32,914 nucleotides of DNA from CAZJHX01 sp964545715 (GCA_964545715.1 CAZJHX010000122.1:1-32914); one strand, 5' to 3'; positions 1-8,675 are shown, numbered from the stretch's first letter. Notes: generated by a model not told the origin, from the sequence alone. Program-made: numbers and translations.

Positions 1-72
1 TTCGCTCGCCCGCCTTGCGAGGCGACGAGCCGTCCGCGCCAATGTGTCACCATTTCTGCCGAGGACATCTAG
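1..72 (-). repeat. Truncated copy of a dispersed palindromic repeat
   Basis: Read on the minus strand from 72 to 1, this stretch aligns without gaps to the left arm of the complete element at 8503-8574. I count about 52 of 72 identical columns by eye. The matches are in blocks: CTAGA at the end, CAGAAAT after nine bases, then GAC.CATTGGCGCGG, and GCAAGGCGGGCGA followed by CGAA. The window edge cuts the element, so its right arm is not seen. It begins eight bases after the stop codon of the histidine kinase gene. An open frame from an ATG at 68 runs off the edge, but the same peptide-like reading arises from the other copy, so I treat it as repeat sequence, not a gene. Confidence 0.7.
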
Positions 73-79
73 TGGGTTG

Positions 80-1789
80 TCAGGCAGGGAGCCTCACCAC
101 AAAGCGGGTGCCCTCACCCGGCTTGCTCGACACGCCAATCCGGCCGTCGTGGCCCGTCACGATGCGGTGTACGACCGCCAGCCCCAGTCCGGTGCCGCCC
201 GCCTTGCTGGTGAAGTACGGCGTGAAGACCCGCGGCAGATCCTCTTCGGCGATCCCGCACCCGTTGTCCTCCACGGACAGCTCAGCCTCGCCCGACTCCA
301 GGCGTTTGGTAGCGATCCGCACGCGCCCGGGCCGATCCACCGCGCGCGTAGCTTGAATGGCGTTCTTCAACAGGTTCTGAATCACCTGCGTCATGCGGTC
401 GGGGTCCAGCAGCTGCTCTTCCAGCTCCTCGCTCAGGCGCTCCACCACCTCAACGCCGTCCTCCTCGCGGTACAACACGACCGCCTGGTGCACCAGCTCA
501 TTGAGCTCGTACGGCTGCGGGTTGGGCCGTGGCATGCGCGCAAACTGGCTGAACTCGGTCACGATCGTCTTGAGCCGGTTGACCTCCTCCAAAATGGTGA
601 CCGTCGACTCCTCGAAGACCTCGTCAAACTTCGGATGGCGGCGCTTGTGAGTGCGCCGCACGGTCTCGATCGCCATCTGAATCGGCGTCAGCGGGTTCTT
701 GATCTCGTGGGCCAGCTCGCGCGCGATCTCTGACCAGGCGGCCACGCGCTCAGAGCGGCGCAGGCGGTCCTCGCTCTCGTCCAGCTCGTGCGCCATGTTG
801 CTGAAGGCGTCCATCAGCTCGCCCACCTCGTCGCGACGGCCCACCGCCAGGTCGATGTTGCGGTCACCGGCCGCAACCTGCCGGGTCGCGTTGACCAGTG
901 TCTGCACCGGCCGGGTAATGCGGCGCGCGCTCAGCCACCCCAGAAGCAGCGCGACCAGGCCCGCTGCGCCGGCGACAAAACCGGTGGCCCGCACAAGGCC
1001 GTCCAGCCGGCGCTCCAGCGCAGCGCGGCTGAGGTGCACCGACACGATGAGCGCAGGCTGGTCCTCGCCCGAGTTGCGATGCACGACGCGCTCGGTCTCG
1101 TAGCCGGCAGGATCTTCCTCCGGCTCATCGGCGCTGAGCGTCGTCGCGATGACCCGGCCTTCACGGTCTCGAATCGTCACCTGCATATCCGCGATGGCGC
1201 CGATGCGCAGATCCTCGGCCACGCCCTGCCCCAGCACGCGCCCCCCGACGATCATCAGCCGCTCTCGTGCGACTCCAACCTCCAGGACAGGCACGACCAC
1301 CGGACGCCCACCGCGGTCGACAGGCTCCGTAACCACGGCATGATCGCGCAGTCCGCCGCGCAGATATCGTCTCAGCGTGCCGGTCGGCTCTTCGTTTCCG
1401 GTCCGGTGCGGCGCCGCCAGCACGCGACCATCGGCGTCCTTGTCCAGCACCCACAGCACGTCGAGGTGGGCGCTGCCTCTCAGCGCATCCACGTCCGACA
1501 ACAGACGCTTGCGCGGCCCGGGATCATCTTCGAAGCGGCCGTGCTCCAGGTCCTGCAACAGCACATCCATCCGCGGGTCACGCGCCGCCGCCTCAACGCG
1601 CGCCCGCAGCGACTCCGCATCGCGCATCAACCGTAGACGGACGGCCTCCTTCGCGACCCGGATGCGGTCGTCGAAGTCGGCATGAAACTGGTCCTGCGTA
1701 CGCTGGTAGAGCAGCGTCGTCGTACCGCCGGTGACGGCGCCCACAAGCAGCAGAAAGGCCAACGTGAGCCGTGTTTGAAGCCCGATCAC
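80..1789 (-). CDS. NtrY-like membrane sensor histidine kinase
   Basis: A 569-residue inner-membrane kinase that would autophosphorylate on histidine and pass the phosphate to a response regulator. Visible parts in order: N-terminal membrane segment (about residues 4-26), a periplasmic sensor region to about 265, a second membrane segment (about 268-287), a HAMP linker (about 285-339), the H-box AHEIKNPLTP with the phospho-accepting His near 361, an N-box NLLKNA near 472, and ATP-lid motifs DNGCGI (508) and GTGLGL (532). The HAMP plus H-box style is that of NtrY-type kinases. The GTG start at 1789 is chosen because it overlaps the TGA of the upstream solute-binding protein gene (GTGA) and opens directly into a signal anchor; an in-frame ATG at 1852 would need 67 bases of overlap. 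No response regulator follows within the window; a repeat element lies directly downstream. The ligand is unknown. Confidence 0.93.
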   Translation of the reverse strand: MIGLQTRLTLAFLLLVGAVTGGTTTLLYQRTQDQFHADFDDRIRVAKEAVRLRLMRDAESLRARVEAAARDPRMDVLLQDLEHGRFEDDPGPRKRLLSDVDALRGSAHLDVLWVLDKDADGRVLAAPHRTGNEEPTGTLRRYLRGGLRDHAVVTEPVDRGGRPVVVPVLEVGVARERLMIVGGRVLGQGVAEDLRIGAIADMQVTIRDREGRVIATTLSADEPEEDPAGYETERVVHRNSGEDQPALIVSVHLSRAALERRLDGLVRATGFVAGAAGLVALLLGWLSARRITRPVQTLVNATRQVAAGDRNIDLAVGRRDEVGELMDAFSNMAHELDESEDRLRRSERVAAWSEIARELAHEIKNPLTPIQMAIETVRRTHKRRHPKFDEVFEESTVTILEEVNRLKTIVTEFSQFARMPRPNPQPYELNELVHQAVVLYREEDGVEVVERLSEELEEQLLDPDRMTQVIQNLLKNAIQATRAVDRPGRVRIATKRLESGEAELSVEDNGCGIAEEDLPRVFTPYFTSKAGGTGLGLAVVHRIVTGHDGRIGVSSKPGEGTRFVVRLPA

Positions 1790-3201
1790 TTGCGGCGCCA
1801 CGCATCGGCCAGGTGCAGGGTGCCGGCGTCGGTCCAGCGGATCGCGTGCCACTGCCCGCGATGGACCGCCATCCGGGCCCTATCGACGAGCGGTATCCAG
1901 CACACGCGCGCATTCAACGCGCGAGCGGGGTCGGCGCCTGCGGCCATCCCACACAGACCGGCCAGCGAGCGCAGGGCCGCGTCGGGCGACGCCGTTGGAA
2001 ACTGCCATGGCGTCAGCACCACGTCCCAGCGCCCGGACTGCCGGTTTTGCAGAGCTCTGCGCATCGTGAACCGGTCCAGCGGCTGCACCGACCACGGGCG
2101 ACCTGCAGCGCCCATCGCGGCCGCCAGCGTCTTGCCGACCGGTTGCAGCGCCTCGGGCGCGCCCACAAACCAGCGCTGAGACACCGACGCGGCTGTGTTG
2201 GGCGCAAGCGCGGCCGACTTGGGGATGCGCTTGTGCGGAATCAGCGCCCGCGAAGCCCGCGTCTTGCCTTCGATGCGCTCCGCCAGGCGCGCCCGTGGCA
2301 CCGACGCCGCGATCAGCCGACGCGTGGCCACATCGCGGACCGCGGGACGATCACGCACCAGCAAACCGACGGTCTCGCGAAATGGGCCGGGCACACGCAC
2401 AGCCTCTTTGTAGCGGGGTGAGTCGACGAACACGAGGTCGCTTTTCTGATAGTGGAAGGCCTCGATCGCCGCGCGACGCGACGGCACCATGACGATCGAG
2501 ACGCCGTCCAGGTACGGACGACCGCGATGATGCTGCGCAAAGTACCGCAGCTCGGTGGTGCTGCCGTCCGCGTGACGCCCGTCGATCCGAAAGGCGCCGA
2601 TGCCGAGCCCCGGAGCGCCGACCCGGGCCACCGCCAACGCCGGAGACGCCAGCAACAGGCCCAGCTCACGCCCTGACAGCCCGCGGGCGGTCTTGAGCCG
2701 AATCGTCCAGTCGTCGATGACGGAGACGCTGACAAACTGCGAAACCCAACCGCCCGTACGCGCCCGACCCGGCCGCCGAGCGAAGCTGTGCTTTACATCC
2801 GCGGCGCGTGCGACGCGACCGTCGTGAAAGCGTACATCCCGGCGCAGCACACATCGCCAGCGCTTAGCCGCGTTGGACGACGACGTCCTCTTTTCGGTAC
2901 ACGGCGCCGCGAGCATGTCCGGGACCGGGTTCCCCGCCGCATCCAGCCGGTACAAGCCGCCGTGAATCAGCCCGATCGTCAACCACTCGCCAAACGTGAC
3001 GGCCTCAGCCGGATCGAGCGTCTTTACGTGGCCGACCGCCGCGATTCGCAGCAGCCCGCCATACGGCGGAGGACGCACCGCCGAGGCAGGAGGGGCCGCC
3101 AGCAGCACGACGACCACAGCCGCGACGGCGGCGTCACCGAAGCTCGCGGACCAGATACGTTCCTCCAGTCGTGGCGACCACCAGGTCCAGGAAGCCGTCA
3201 T
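1786..3201 (-). CDS. ABC-type solute-binding protein, family 5 (OppA/DppA-like)
   Basis: A secreted or periplasmic protein of the extracellular solute-binding protein family 5, which binds oligopeptides, nickel or similar ligands. After a hydrophobic signal segment ending in PPASA, the mature region has the family's opening pattern (GGLLRIAAVGHVKTLDPAEA, then an EWLT..L..GLY block), followed by RDVRFHDGR and the usual FRIDGRH region. It is slightly short for the family (about 430 mature residues). No permease or ATPase gene accompanies it; it lies between a propeller protein gene and a sensor kinase gene, with GTGA overlap to the latter. I infer a ligand-presenting role for the kinase or a scavenging role with remote permeases. 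The start is uncertain: ATG at 3201 gives a charged n-region before the hydrophobic core but overlaps the upstream gene by 68 bases; ATG 3240 and GTG 3117 are alternatives. Confidence 0.82.
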   Translation of the reverse strand: MTASWTWWSPRLEERIWSASFGDAAVAAVVVVLLAAPPASAVRPPPYGGLLRIAAVGHVKTLDPAEAVTFGEWLTIGLIHGGLYRLDAAGNPVPDMLAAPCTEKRTSSSNAAKRWRCVLRRDVRFHDGRVARAADVKHSFARRPGRARTGGWVSQFVSVSVIDDWTIRLKTARGLSGRELGLLLASPALAVARVGAPGLGIGAFRIDGRHADGSTTELRYFAQHHRGRPYLDGVSIVMVPSRRAAIEAFHYQKSDLVFVDSPRYKEAVRVPGPFRETVGLLVRDRPAVRDVATRRLIAASVPRARLAERIEGKTRASRALIPHKRIPKSAALAPNTAASVSQRWFVGAPEALQPVGKTLAAAMGAAGRPWSVQPLDRFTMRRALQNRQSGRWDVVLTPWQFPTASPDAALRSLAGLCGMAAGADPARALNARVCWIPLVDRARMAVHRGQWHAIRWTDAGTLHLADAWRRK

Positions 3202-4609
3202 TGTCCGCGTCGCCCGCCGCAAGCGAGGCGATAGGGTCAAACGTCTTCGACCACAGCTTGTGGGTCTTGCCGTTGGGGGCCAGTCTCAGCGCAGTCAGGC
3301 GATCCGGCTCGCTCGGCAGGCTGGCCCGCGTGACGAAGAGCTCGGCCTCGCCATCGTCGTTGAGATCGCTCATCACACACGCCACGCCGACAGACTTTCC
3401 AGTCCAGGTCGCGCCGCCGCCCCGAACACGTACGGTGCCCTTCTTGTCCACGGTGGCCATCAGGTCGGTGTAGACGCCGCGCGCTTTGTGCTTCAGCGCC
3501 AGTCCGCTGAGGTGCCAGTGCAGTCCGGGGTGGGGGTGATAGCCGGACTCGCCGGCCAGAGACCACGGAGAGACGCGGTCGGTGAGGTGGTTGCGGCCTT
3601 CCGCGGACCTGCCAACCAGCAACGTCGGCGGGTCGCGGGAGGCGCCCAGCGCAGGCATCACTGCCAGGGGCGGACCACAGGTCTGCAGCGGCGCGCCTGC
3701 CGGCCGAGGACGTCCACAGACGGTCAGCGCCGCCGGGGCGCGTACAGCGACCAGCCGGCCCCGCTCAAATCGCAGGACGTGGCCACGCTCCAAGTCGCTG
3801 GTCCACAGGGCGATCTCGGCCCGCCCGTCGCCGTCCAGATCAGCGGCCTGCACAGCGCCGTACCGGTCGCGCGAGCGCTGCTCCGAGTGCGGCAGGTCCT
3901 TCAGCGGCCACTTGGCCAGCGGCTGGGTCCTGCGGGGCAGCAGGCGCACCACACGCAGCGCGTCGTCGTCCAGCAGAATGACCTCGTTGAGACGGTCACC
4001 ATCCACGTCGGCCACTGCCGCCGCCAGCACACCCCCGGGCGGATCGAGCGCCGCGGGGGCTCGGCGTACATCGAACTTGCGCGGCCCGCGGCTGCTGTCC
4101 AGGTCCATGAGCCCGCGCACCTCAGCGTCGATTCGCGTCGTGGCGTAGTAGTGGCTGCGCATGCCCGTGACGGGCCGCCGAATTCGCGACCAGAAGCTCA
4201 GGCGCACCTCAAAGAGCTCACCGACTACGTGCAGGTGATTGCGCTTCTCATACACGTCCAGGGACAAGAGCAGATCGGCGTTGGAGGCGCGCGCGCCATC
4301 CCGTAGATCCTCGCGACGCGCGCCCATCGGCGCCGGCACCTCCACGATACTTCTAAACCCCGTGAAACGCCCCAGACGCGCCTCGAAGAGCTGCCGCAGG
4401 ACGCGCTCGATTCGGTCCCGGTGCCCTGCCTTTTTGGGGCGGCGATAGCGCATGGCCCACGCGAGGCCGTGCTCCGCCTTCATCAGCCGCTTCAGGGTCG
4501 GGGGTGCCCCCACGACCTGGGCGTCGGCCAGCGGGTCGAGGGGCGGGCGCTGCTGGCCGGCGGCGGCGGGGGCGACACACAGACAAACCGCGGCACAGGC
4601 CGCCACCAT
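3134..4609 (-). CDS. Secreted FG-GAP/VCBS beta-propeller protein
   Basis: A 491-residue exported protein. It starts with a cleavable-looking signal peptide (hydrophobic run ending near APAAAG). An N-terminal domain of about 170 residues follows that I do not recognise. The second half carries repeated calcium-loop motifs of the FG-GAP type: ADVDGDRLNEV, ADLDGDGRAEI, SDLNDDGEAEL and GDADNDGFLDLVV, each followed by a short beta-rich stretch, as in integrin-alpha-like propellers. Such proteins bind calcium and act in the periplasm or at the cell surface; the partner is not known. It begins 31 bases after the PBP gene stop and its end overlaps the solute-binding protein gene, so it is most likely one transcript with both. 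The N-terminal region could be an amyloid- or curli-assembly-like alpha/beta domain, but I would not assign it. Confidence 0.85.
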   Translation of the reverse strand: MVAACAAVCLCVAPAAAGQQRPPLDPLADAQVVGAPPTLKRLMKAEHGLAWAMRYRRPKKAGHRDRIERVLRQLFEARLGRFTGFRSIVEVPAPMGARREDLRDGARASNADLLLSLDVYEKRNHLHVVGELFEVRLSFWSRIRRPVTGMRSHYYATTRIDAEVRGLMDLDSSRGPRKFDVRRAPAALDPPGGVLAAAVADVDGDRLNEVILLDDDALRVVRLLPRRTQPLAKWPLKDLPHSEQRSRDRYGAVQAADLDGDGRAEIALWTSDLERGHVLRFERGRLVAVRAPAALTVCGRPRPAGAPLQTCGPPLAVMPALGASRDPPTLLVGRSAEGRNHLTDRVSPWSLAGESGYHPHPGLHWHLSGLALKHKARGVYTDLMATVDKKGTVRVRGGGATWTGKSVGVACVMSDLNDDGEAELFVTRASLPSEPDRLTALRLAPNGKTHKLWSKTFDPIASLAAGDADNDGFLDLVVATTGGTYLVRELR

Positions 4610-4640
4610 CCCCAGGATGCAGCGGCCGACCGGCAGGTGC

Positions 4641-7052
4641 CTATTCGTAGAGAAGCTCCATCTGCTGGACTACATGATCCCCATCCGCGTCACTTTCGCC
4701 AGCCCCTTCTTCGTCAGCGGCGGGGCGGGCGCGCCGGCGAGCGGCGACGGGCGACCGGACCGGCGGTAGCGGCTCGAGCCCGGACGGCGGCCGGAAATCG
4801 GCGACCTCGAGGCCCTCGTGCGCAGCGGTCATGAAGCGGGCCCAGATCGGCGCCGCCAGCTTGCCGCCTGTCGCTTTGTGAATCGGCCGGCGGTCGTCGA
4901 AGCCGACCCACACCGTCGTCACGAGCCCGGGCGTGTAGCCGGCGAACCAGGTGTCGATGCCATTGTCGGTCGTCCCGGTCTTGCCCGCGGCTTTGCGCCC
5001 GATGTGGCGGACATGCTTGCCGGTGCCGTGCTCGACCACGGCCTGCATCATCTCGGTGATCCGGTATGCGGTCTTGGCCGTCGTGCCGCGCTTGCGTCGC
5101 GTCTCCGCCTCGTAGAGCAGCGTACCGTCGAAGTCCTCGACCCGCGTGATCAGCACCGGCTTCTGCACATAGCCGCCGCTGGCAAACGTGGAGTACGCGT
5201 TGGCCAGCTCCAGCGGGGCGAGCGCGGTCGACCCCAGCGCGATGGACAGGTTCTTCTCGATGGGGCTGGTCACGCCGACGCGGCGCGCGAAGTCGATCAC
5301 GCGCTGCACGCCGGTCTTCTCCATGATCTTCACGGCGATGACGTTGATGCTTTTGGCCAGCGCCATCCGCGCCGTGTACCGCCGCCCGTCGTACGTGTTG
5401 GAGAAGTTGCGAGGCTTCCAGTACCGGCCGCCGCCCATCTTGTAGCTCTCCGGCACGTTTCTCAGCAGCGACAGCGGCTCGTAGATGCCGCTCTCCAGCG
5501 CCGCCGCCATCGCGATCGGCTTGAACGTGGAGCCCGCCTGGCGCCGGGCGGACTTGGCGCGGTTGAAGGGGTGGGTCTTGTGATCGAAGCCGCCGACCAA
5601 CGCCTTGATGTGGCGCGAGTGCGGGTCGACCGCTACCAGCGCGCCCTGCGGGCCCTGATCCAGGTTCAGCGTCGGCCGCGCCCCCATGGCCATGCGCTCG
5701 ACGGTCAGCGTCAAACGTGGGCTCACCCGCAGCACGTCACCCACGATGAACAGCTCCCAGGGCTCCAGATGACCGCGGTAGCGATCCACGACGCGAAACG
5801 GCAACCGGCAGTCACCCAGGCCGAGGTCTACCGAGTAGGACTTGTCCTTGCGGTTCACGCCCGTGACGACGCCGAGCACGACGCCTCCGGACCGCACGCC
5901 CGAGTCGGAGATGCCGGACTGCAGCTTGGCTACGTACGCCGGGATGCGGCGCTTGGACAGATGCTCGATCGGCCGCGCCAGGTCGTACTTGCGGTCGACC
6001 GCGCGCAAACCGCGCTGCATGGCGTCCTCGCCCTCGGACTGCATACGCGCATCCAGCGTCGTGTAGACGCGCAGGCCGCCGCGCTCTACCCGCGCCGCAC
6101 CAAACTCGTCTCGCAGCCAGGCCTGCACCATGTCCATGGCGTAGCCGCCCAGACCCAGTCGCGGGTCGCCTCGGAAGTTCAGACGGATGGGCTGCCGCTT
6201 AGCGTGATCGGCGCGCTTTCGATCGATGAAGTCGTGCCGCGCCATCTGATCGAGCACGAAGGCGCGGCGTTCGGTGGCGCGGCGCTCGTCGCGGAAGGGG
6301 CTGAAGCGCTCAGGCGCGGCGATCATCCCGGCCAGCAGCGCCGCGTCGCTCAGCGTCAGCGACGACAGCTTCTTGCCGAAGTAGAAGCGGGCGGCCTCGC
6401 CCACACCGTAGCGGCCGTGCCCCCAGTAGATCTGGTTCAGGTACAGGTACAGGATGTCGTCTTTGGCCAGCTCGTGCTCCAGCCGGCGCGCCAACACGAC
6501 CTCCTTGAGCTTGCGCGAGACGGTACGCTCGGCGCTGAGGAAAAACGTCTTGGCGACCTGCTGGGTGATGGTGGACGCGCCCTGCGAGATCTTCTGGTCG
6601 CGCACGTTTTTGTACATCGCGCGCGCCATACCGAAGTAGTCCAGCCCGTCGTGGTCATAGAAGTCGGCGTCCTCGGCCGCGAGCACGGCCAGCTTCACCA
6701 GCTTGGGGATGTCCTTGGATGCGACGACAGTGCGGCGCTCGTGCCCGATCTCGGACAGCACGTCGCCGTCAGCGCTCATCACGCGGGTGACCTGGGATGT
6801 GCGCGCGATGTAGTCGTCCGGTTCGAAAATCTCGGGTAGCCGATGCTCGAAATAGAAGACCAGGCCCCAGTAGCCGAGCATGGCCAGGATCATGCCCAAC
6901 AGGCCGGCCGCGATGCCCCACTTGAACAGCCGGCGGCCCCAGCCGCGGGAGCGCTTGGGCCTGCGCGTTTTTTCGCGACGACCGGACGACTTGCGGCGGC
7001 GCGGGCTTACCTGGGCAAAATCACGTTGGCTCTTCGAGGGCATGCTCTCCAT
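4641..7052 (-). CDS. mrcA: Class A penicillin-binding protein 1A (transglycosylase/transpeptidase)
   Basis: An 803-residue bifunctional peptidoglycan synthase anchored in the inner membrane. It polymerises lipid II and cross-links the glycan strands. In order: a very basic cytoplasmic N-terminus (residues 7-42), one membrane segment (about 43-68), a GT51 transglycosylase domain with the catalytic Glu in AAEDADFYDHDG (E127) and the QGASTITQQ motif (157-165), an OB-fold insert (about 385-460) and a transpeptidase domain with SxxK at S508-K511, SxN at 568-570 and KTGT at 691-694. All catalytic residues are present, and the length matches PBP1A. The ATG at 7052 or the one at 7043 (with GGAG close upstream) is the real start; the open frame upstream runs into the assembly gap and reads as low-complexity GC-rich sequence. 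It is the first gene of the operon that ends with the sensor kinase. Confidence 0.96.
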   Translation of the reverse strand: MESMPSKSQRDFAQVSPRRRKSSGRREKTRRPKRSRGWGRRLFKWGIAAGLLGMILAMLGYWGLVFYFEHRLPEIFEPDDYIARTSQVTRVMSADGDVLSEIGHERRTVVASKDIPKLVKLAVLAAEDADFYDHDGLDYFGMARAMYKNVRDQKISQGASTITQQVAKTFFLSAERTVSRKLKEVVLARRLEHELAKDDILYLYLNQIYWGHGRYGVGEAARFYFGKKLSSLTLSDAALLAGMIAAPERFSPFRDERRATERRAFVLDQMARHDFIDRKRADHAKRQPIRLNFRGDPRLGLGGYAMDMVQAWLRDEFGAARVERGGLRVYTTLDARMQSEGEDAMQRGLRAVDRKYDLARPIEHLSKRRIPAYVAKLQSGISDSGVRSGGVVLGVVTGVNRKDKSYSVDLGLGDCRLPFRVVDRYRGHLEPWELFIVGDVLRVSPRLTLTVERMAMGARPTLNLDQGPQGALVAVDPHSRHIKALVGGFDHKTHPFNRAKSARRQAGSTFKPIAMAAALESGIYEPLSLLRNVPESYKMGGGRYWKPRNFSNTYDGRRYTARMALAKSINVIAVKIMEKTGVQRVIDFARRVGVTSPIEKNLSIALGSTALAPLELANAYSTFASGGYVQKPVLITRVEDFDGTLLYEAETRRKRGTTAKTAYRITEMMQAVVEHGTGKHVRHIGRKAAGKTGTTDNGIDTWFAGYTPGLVTTVWVGFDDRRPIHKATGGKLAAPIWARFMTAAHEGLEVADFRPPSGLEPLPPVRSPVAARRRARPAADEEGAGESDADGDHVVQQMELLYE

Positions 7053-7117
7053 AGGCTGCAAACGGTATGCCACGCTCGAGCCCCACATTCGTGCGGCGCG
7101 CGCCCGCCCGCCCCCCC

Positions 7118-7147
7118 GGGGGCCGGGGGCCTTTTGGGGGCGGCGGG
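7118..7147 (+). other. G-quadruplex-forming motif
   Basis: Four G-runs on the plus strand (GGGGG, GGGGG, GGGGG, GGG) are separated by loops of two, six and four bases, which meets the usual G4 pattern. The same stretch can also fold as CCCCCGGGGG hairpins. It lies 24 bases from the run of Ns and likely caused the sequencing or assembly failure. Confidence 0.75.
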
Positions 7148-7170
7148 TCGGCGCGGCGCGCGGCCCGTTT

Positions 7171-7180
7171 NNNNNNNNNN
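7171..7180. other. Assembly gap (10 Ns)
   Basis: Ten undetermined bases. The true gap length is unknown, so spacing between the PBP1A gene and the lipoprotein gene should not be trusted. Confidence 0.99.
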
Positions 7181-7411
7181 GCTCATCATGTACTCCCCCT
7201 GCCCACCCTCTTTCGGGGCGGGGGCGCGCGGGACCTCCGCCCTTTGCGCCTTGGACATTTGGGAGACTACTGGTCGCATCGCAGAGCGGCAATTTTTTGG
7301 GTGTGACCGCTGGACGCCGCCCCCGTCAGGCGCGCTGCCAAGCGTGGGCACAGTGACGCGGGCCTGGCGTGCGAATTGACACGCTCGCGCACCGTTAAGC
7401 ATGCTCTGGGC

Positions 7412-8506
7412 ATGAGTTGCCGTACCGTGCTCCTGGCCCTGACGCCCCTATTGCTGTTTCAAGCTCCGGGCTGCAAGAAGCCCGAGGTTGAGGTGGCCGA
7501 AGAGGGGCCGCCGCTCCCAGGGTTGCCGACGCCCCAAAACTCACCTGGAGGAGGACCCGGCGCGCCTGCAGCGACAGGCGGCGACCCCGCCAACGACCCC
7601 AGCGAGAAGCCACCCACGCCGGTGCTGCCGCTGACCCAGGAGGACGCCTGCAAGCTGTTGGACGCGCACATGCGCTACGCCAGCATCGACCCCGAGGGCC
7701 GCGAGTGCTCCAACCTGCGTCTGCAGGGTGACTCGGTCCGCTTGAACCGCTACTTCGTGCCGCGCCGTGTCGCCGGTGAAGCCCCCGCCGATCCGCCTGT
7801 CATGGACGCCTACAACGCCTGCTTCTGGCGCAAGGAGCGCGGCGACGGGTGGGAGGTAGGCTACATCGATCAGGTCCCCGCCACGTGCGTCGACCGAGAG
7901 CTGTACTGCAAGGCGGGCGTAGCCGGGGCGGTGGAGCGACTCAGCTTCCGCGCATGCGGCTCCGGAAAGGACGCACTGGTGCTGGACGGGCTCGGTCTTC
8001 AGGCGCGACTGACCGGAAAATGGCGGGGCGTCAAAGCTACAGGCGAGCCGATTCGCACGCTTGAGCTGACGCCGGATCGCACGATGAAGCTAGCCGTGGA
8101 CGCCGCGATCGTTCGCGGCCGCTATACGCTTGAATCAACCACGCAGATGCTGGTGAAGAACGAGAACACGCTGGTCGATATCGGTTACGCGCTGGTCGGA
8201 GAAACGCTGTACGCCAAGAGTGGAGGGGTCGTCGCCGCCTCCAAGGACCCCGAGTCGTTCTACGCGAGGCTCGGTCCCAACAGCGCCGTCCGCCGCTTTA
8301 GAAAGGCGTGCTACCACATCCACACCCCCCCCAGAGACATCCCGGATCTGATCGGGTGCAAGCTTCAAAAGACGGACGCCGAGACGTGGATCGACATCAC
8401 CGTCTCCAAGACGCGTAACCTGACATTGATTCGTGTGGGGGACTACTGGATGGACGCGGACACTAAGCGCTCGAAGTTCGAGCGGGTGCCCGCCAAGCAG
8501 AACTAG
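7412..8506 (+). CDS. Predicted lipoprotein of unknown function
   Basis: A 364-residue protein with a lipoprotein signal: MSCRTVLLALTPLLLFQAPG then Cys, so the mature protein would be lipidated and carried to the outer membrane or periplasmic face. A proline/glycine-rich linker follows (about residues 27-75), then a folded region with several cysteines (for example in EDACKLL, GRECSNL, NACFWRK, ATCVDRELYC), suggesting disulfides. I do not recognise a family. The ATG at 7412 is chosen over an in-frame TTG at 7376 because it places the basic n-region and hydrophobic core correctly. The gene stands alone on the plus strand; its TAG stop is inside the end of the palindromic repeat at 8503-8675. 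Confidence 0.8.
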   Translation: MSCRTVLLALTPLLLFQAPGCKKPEVEVAEEGPPLPGLPTPQNSPGGGPGAPAATGGDPANDPSEKPPTPVLPLTQEDACKLLDAHMRYASIDPEGRECSNLRLQGDSVRLNRYFVPRRVAGEAPADPPVMDAYNACFWRKERGDGWEVGYIDQVPATCVDRELYCKAGVAGAVERLSFRACGSGKDALVLDGLGLQARLTGKWRGVKATGEPIRTLELTPDRTMKLAVDAAIVRGRYTLESTTQMLVKNENTLVDIGYALVGETLYAKSGGVVAASKDPESFYARLGPNSAVRRFRKACYHIHTPPRDIPDLIGCKLQKTDAETWIDITVSKTRNLTLIRVGDYWMDADTKRSKFERVPAKQN

Positions 8507-8675
8507 ACCTTGACGACAGAAATCCCGACCCATTGGCGCGGGCGCTTTTGTGACTGGCAAGGCGGGCGACCGAAGGCATCGGTGGTGCCCCGTCGAGGGC
8601 GAGCGAAGCGTCCCAACGAAGCCAGGCGCGAAAGCGACCCGCAAACGGGTTGGGATTTCTGGCGGCGAGGTCTAG
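8503..8675. repeat. Complete palindromic repeat between two opposing stop codons
   Basis: A 173-base imperfect inverted repeat. The left arm from 8503 (CTAGACCTTGACGACAGAAA onward) pairs with the right arm read back from 8675 (CTAGACCTCGCCGCCAGAAA onward) for about 53 bases, through TCCC.ACCC.TT, GCGGG, CGCTTT and CTGGC, with scattered mismatches and small bulges. The outermost CTAG on each side contains the TAG stop of the flanking gene: the lipoprotein on the plus strand and tatA on the minus strand. A second, diverged copy is at 1-72. It could act as a bidirectional terminator in RNA, and its TA-containing ends would suit a MITE moved by an IS630/Tc1-type transposase. No U-run is seen on either side. 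Confidence 0.85.

Larger units (their letters stand above)
7053..7411. other. Gene-free intergenic region with assembly gap
   Basis: About 360 bases between the divergent PBP1A gene and a lipoprotein gene. It must hold promoters for both, but the left half is extremely G/C-biased and broken by Ns. The right half holds a TTGACA at 7376-7381 that could be a -35 box for the lipoprotein gene, with only a poor -10 behind it. No convincing ORF or RNA is visible. Confidence 0.7.

Noticed and set aside
1..68. Start of a response-regulator gene (NtrX) after the sensor kinase
   Set aside because: The minus-strand frame from ATG 68 shows no receiver-domain sequence and coincides with the repeat element.
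4818..6839. A 673-codon open frame on the plus strand
   Set aside because: It is exactly antisense to the PBP1A gene, has Arg/His/Gln/Leu-rich composition typical of mirrored GC-rich coding DNA, and shows no domain.
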